A stretch of 64,000 nucleotides of DNA from Branchiostoma floridae (lineage: Eukaryota; Chordata; Leptocardii; Amphioxiformes; Branchiostomatidae). Positions 63,936 to 64,000 of the stretch are shown one piece after another. Each line of letters opens with the position of its first letter. The first letter of the stretch is position 1. The translations under genes and the position numbers were made by a program. The DNA is taken from contig NC_049994.1 in NCBI RefSeq assembly GCF_000003815.2, positions 6,233,521-6,297,520 on the forward strand, given 5' to 3'. Under the pieces are notes generated by a model. That model did not search any database. It had not been told where the DNA came from and worked only from the letters and a program-made list of their open reading frames with translations.

Positions 63936-64000
63936 TGATTATATGGATGACATCCTATGGAAACTCCAAAACTGATGCGAGCGAGCGAATAAAAAAAAAG

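Overview
This is animal nuclear DNA: genes split by GT-AG introns, AATAAA signals, many non-LTR retrotransposon fragments and small DNA transposons, and no bacterial operon structure. The repeat mix (SGNH-ORF1 CR1-like LINEs, Tx1-like LINEs, DIRS/Ngaro elements, tRNA-derived SINEs) and the host genes fit an invertebrate deuterostome, most likely a lancelet (Branchiostoma). That species call is inference.

Host genes. (1) 3269-8497, minus strand: nine exons with consistent splice phases give a complete 319-residue protein. It has a mitochondrial-type N-terminus, one membrane segment and an M41 (FtsH/YME1L-type) zinc-peptidase domain with HEAGH and the distal Asp, but no AAA+ ATPase domain. (2) 16609-22318, plus strand: seven exons encode a protein of about 332 residues that looks like two tandem SRPBCC (START/Bet v 1-like) domains. 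Its stop codon sits exactly in the loop of a perfect 12-bp hairpin, and its last intron has a one-base donor problem. (3) 38471-39792, plus strand: a two-exon SAM-dependent methyltransferase of 264 residues, resembling juvenile-hormone-acid-methyltransferase-like proteins. (4) Less certain: a cysteine-rich SWIM-like ORF with an in-frame amber (about 32780-33715), a MADF-domain module, and fragments of gelsolin/villin-like and ARID4-Tudor-like genes caught inside LINE copies.

Mobile DNA. 1-2448 is a TIR-bounded non-autonomous element carrying two tandem 1.03-kb units. 22916-28270 is a virtually intact tyrosine-recombinase retrotransposon with split direct repeats (A1-ORFs-B1-A2-B2). A strong donor in its gag ORF and a strong acceptor before the recombinase are exactly in phase, which predicts a spliced Gag-recombinase product. 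46203-48893 is a LINE with an open 809-codon reverse transcriptase ORF, inserted in the intron of a MADF module whose uninterrupted relative lies at 35.5 kb. 50042-54249 is a CR1-type LINE broken by assembly gaps. From about 41 to 64 kb there is a nested mosaic of Tx1-like LINEs, RTE-like LINEs, tyrosine-recombinase and gag remnants. At least two Tx1-like copies carry host-gene-like inserts.

Layout: 1-2.4 kb transposon; 3.3-8.5 kb M41 gene; 8.5-16.6 kb intergenic DNA with MITEs, SINE and LINE tails; 16.6-22.3 kb SRPBCC gene; 22.9-28.3 kb DIRS-like element; 28.3-34.8 kb minisatellites and the SWIM-like ORF; 34.8-38 kb gag, MADF and LINE fragments; 38.5-39.8 kb methyltransferase; 40-64 kb nested retroelements with two runs of N (52831-52930 and 54253-54589).
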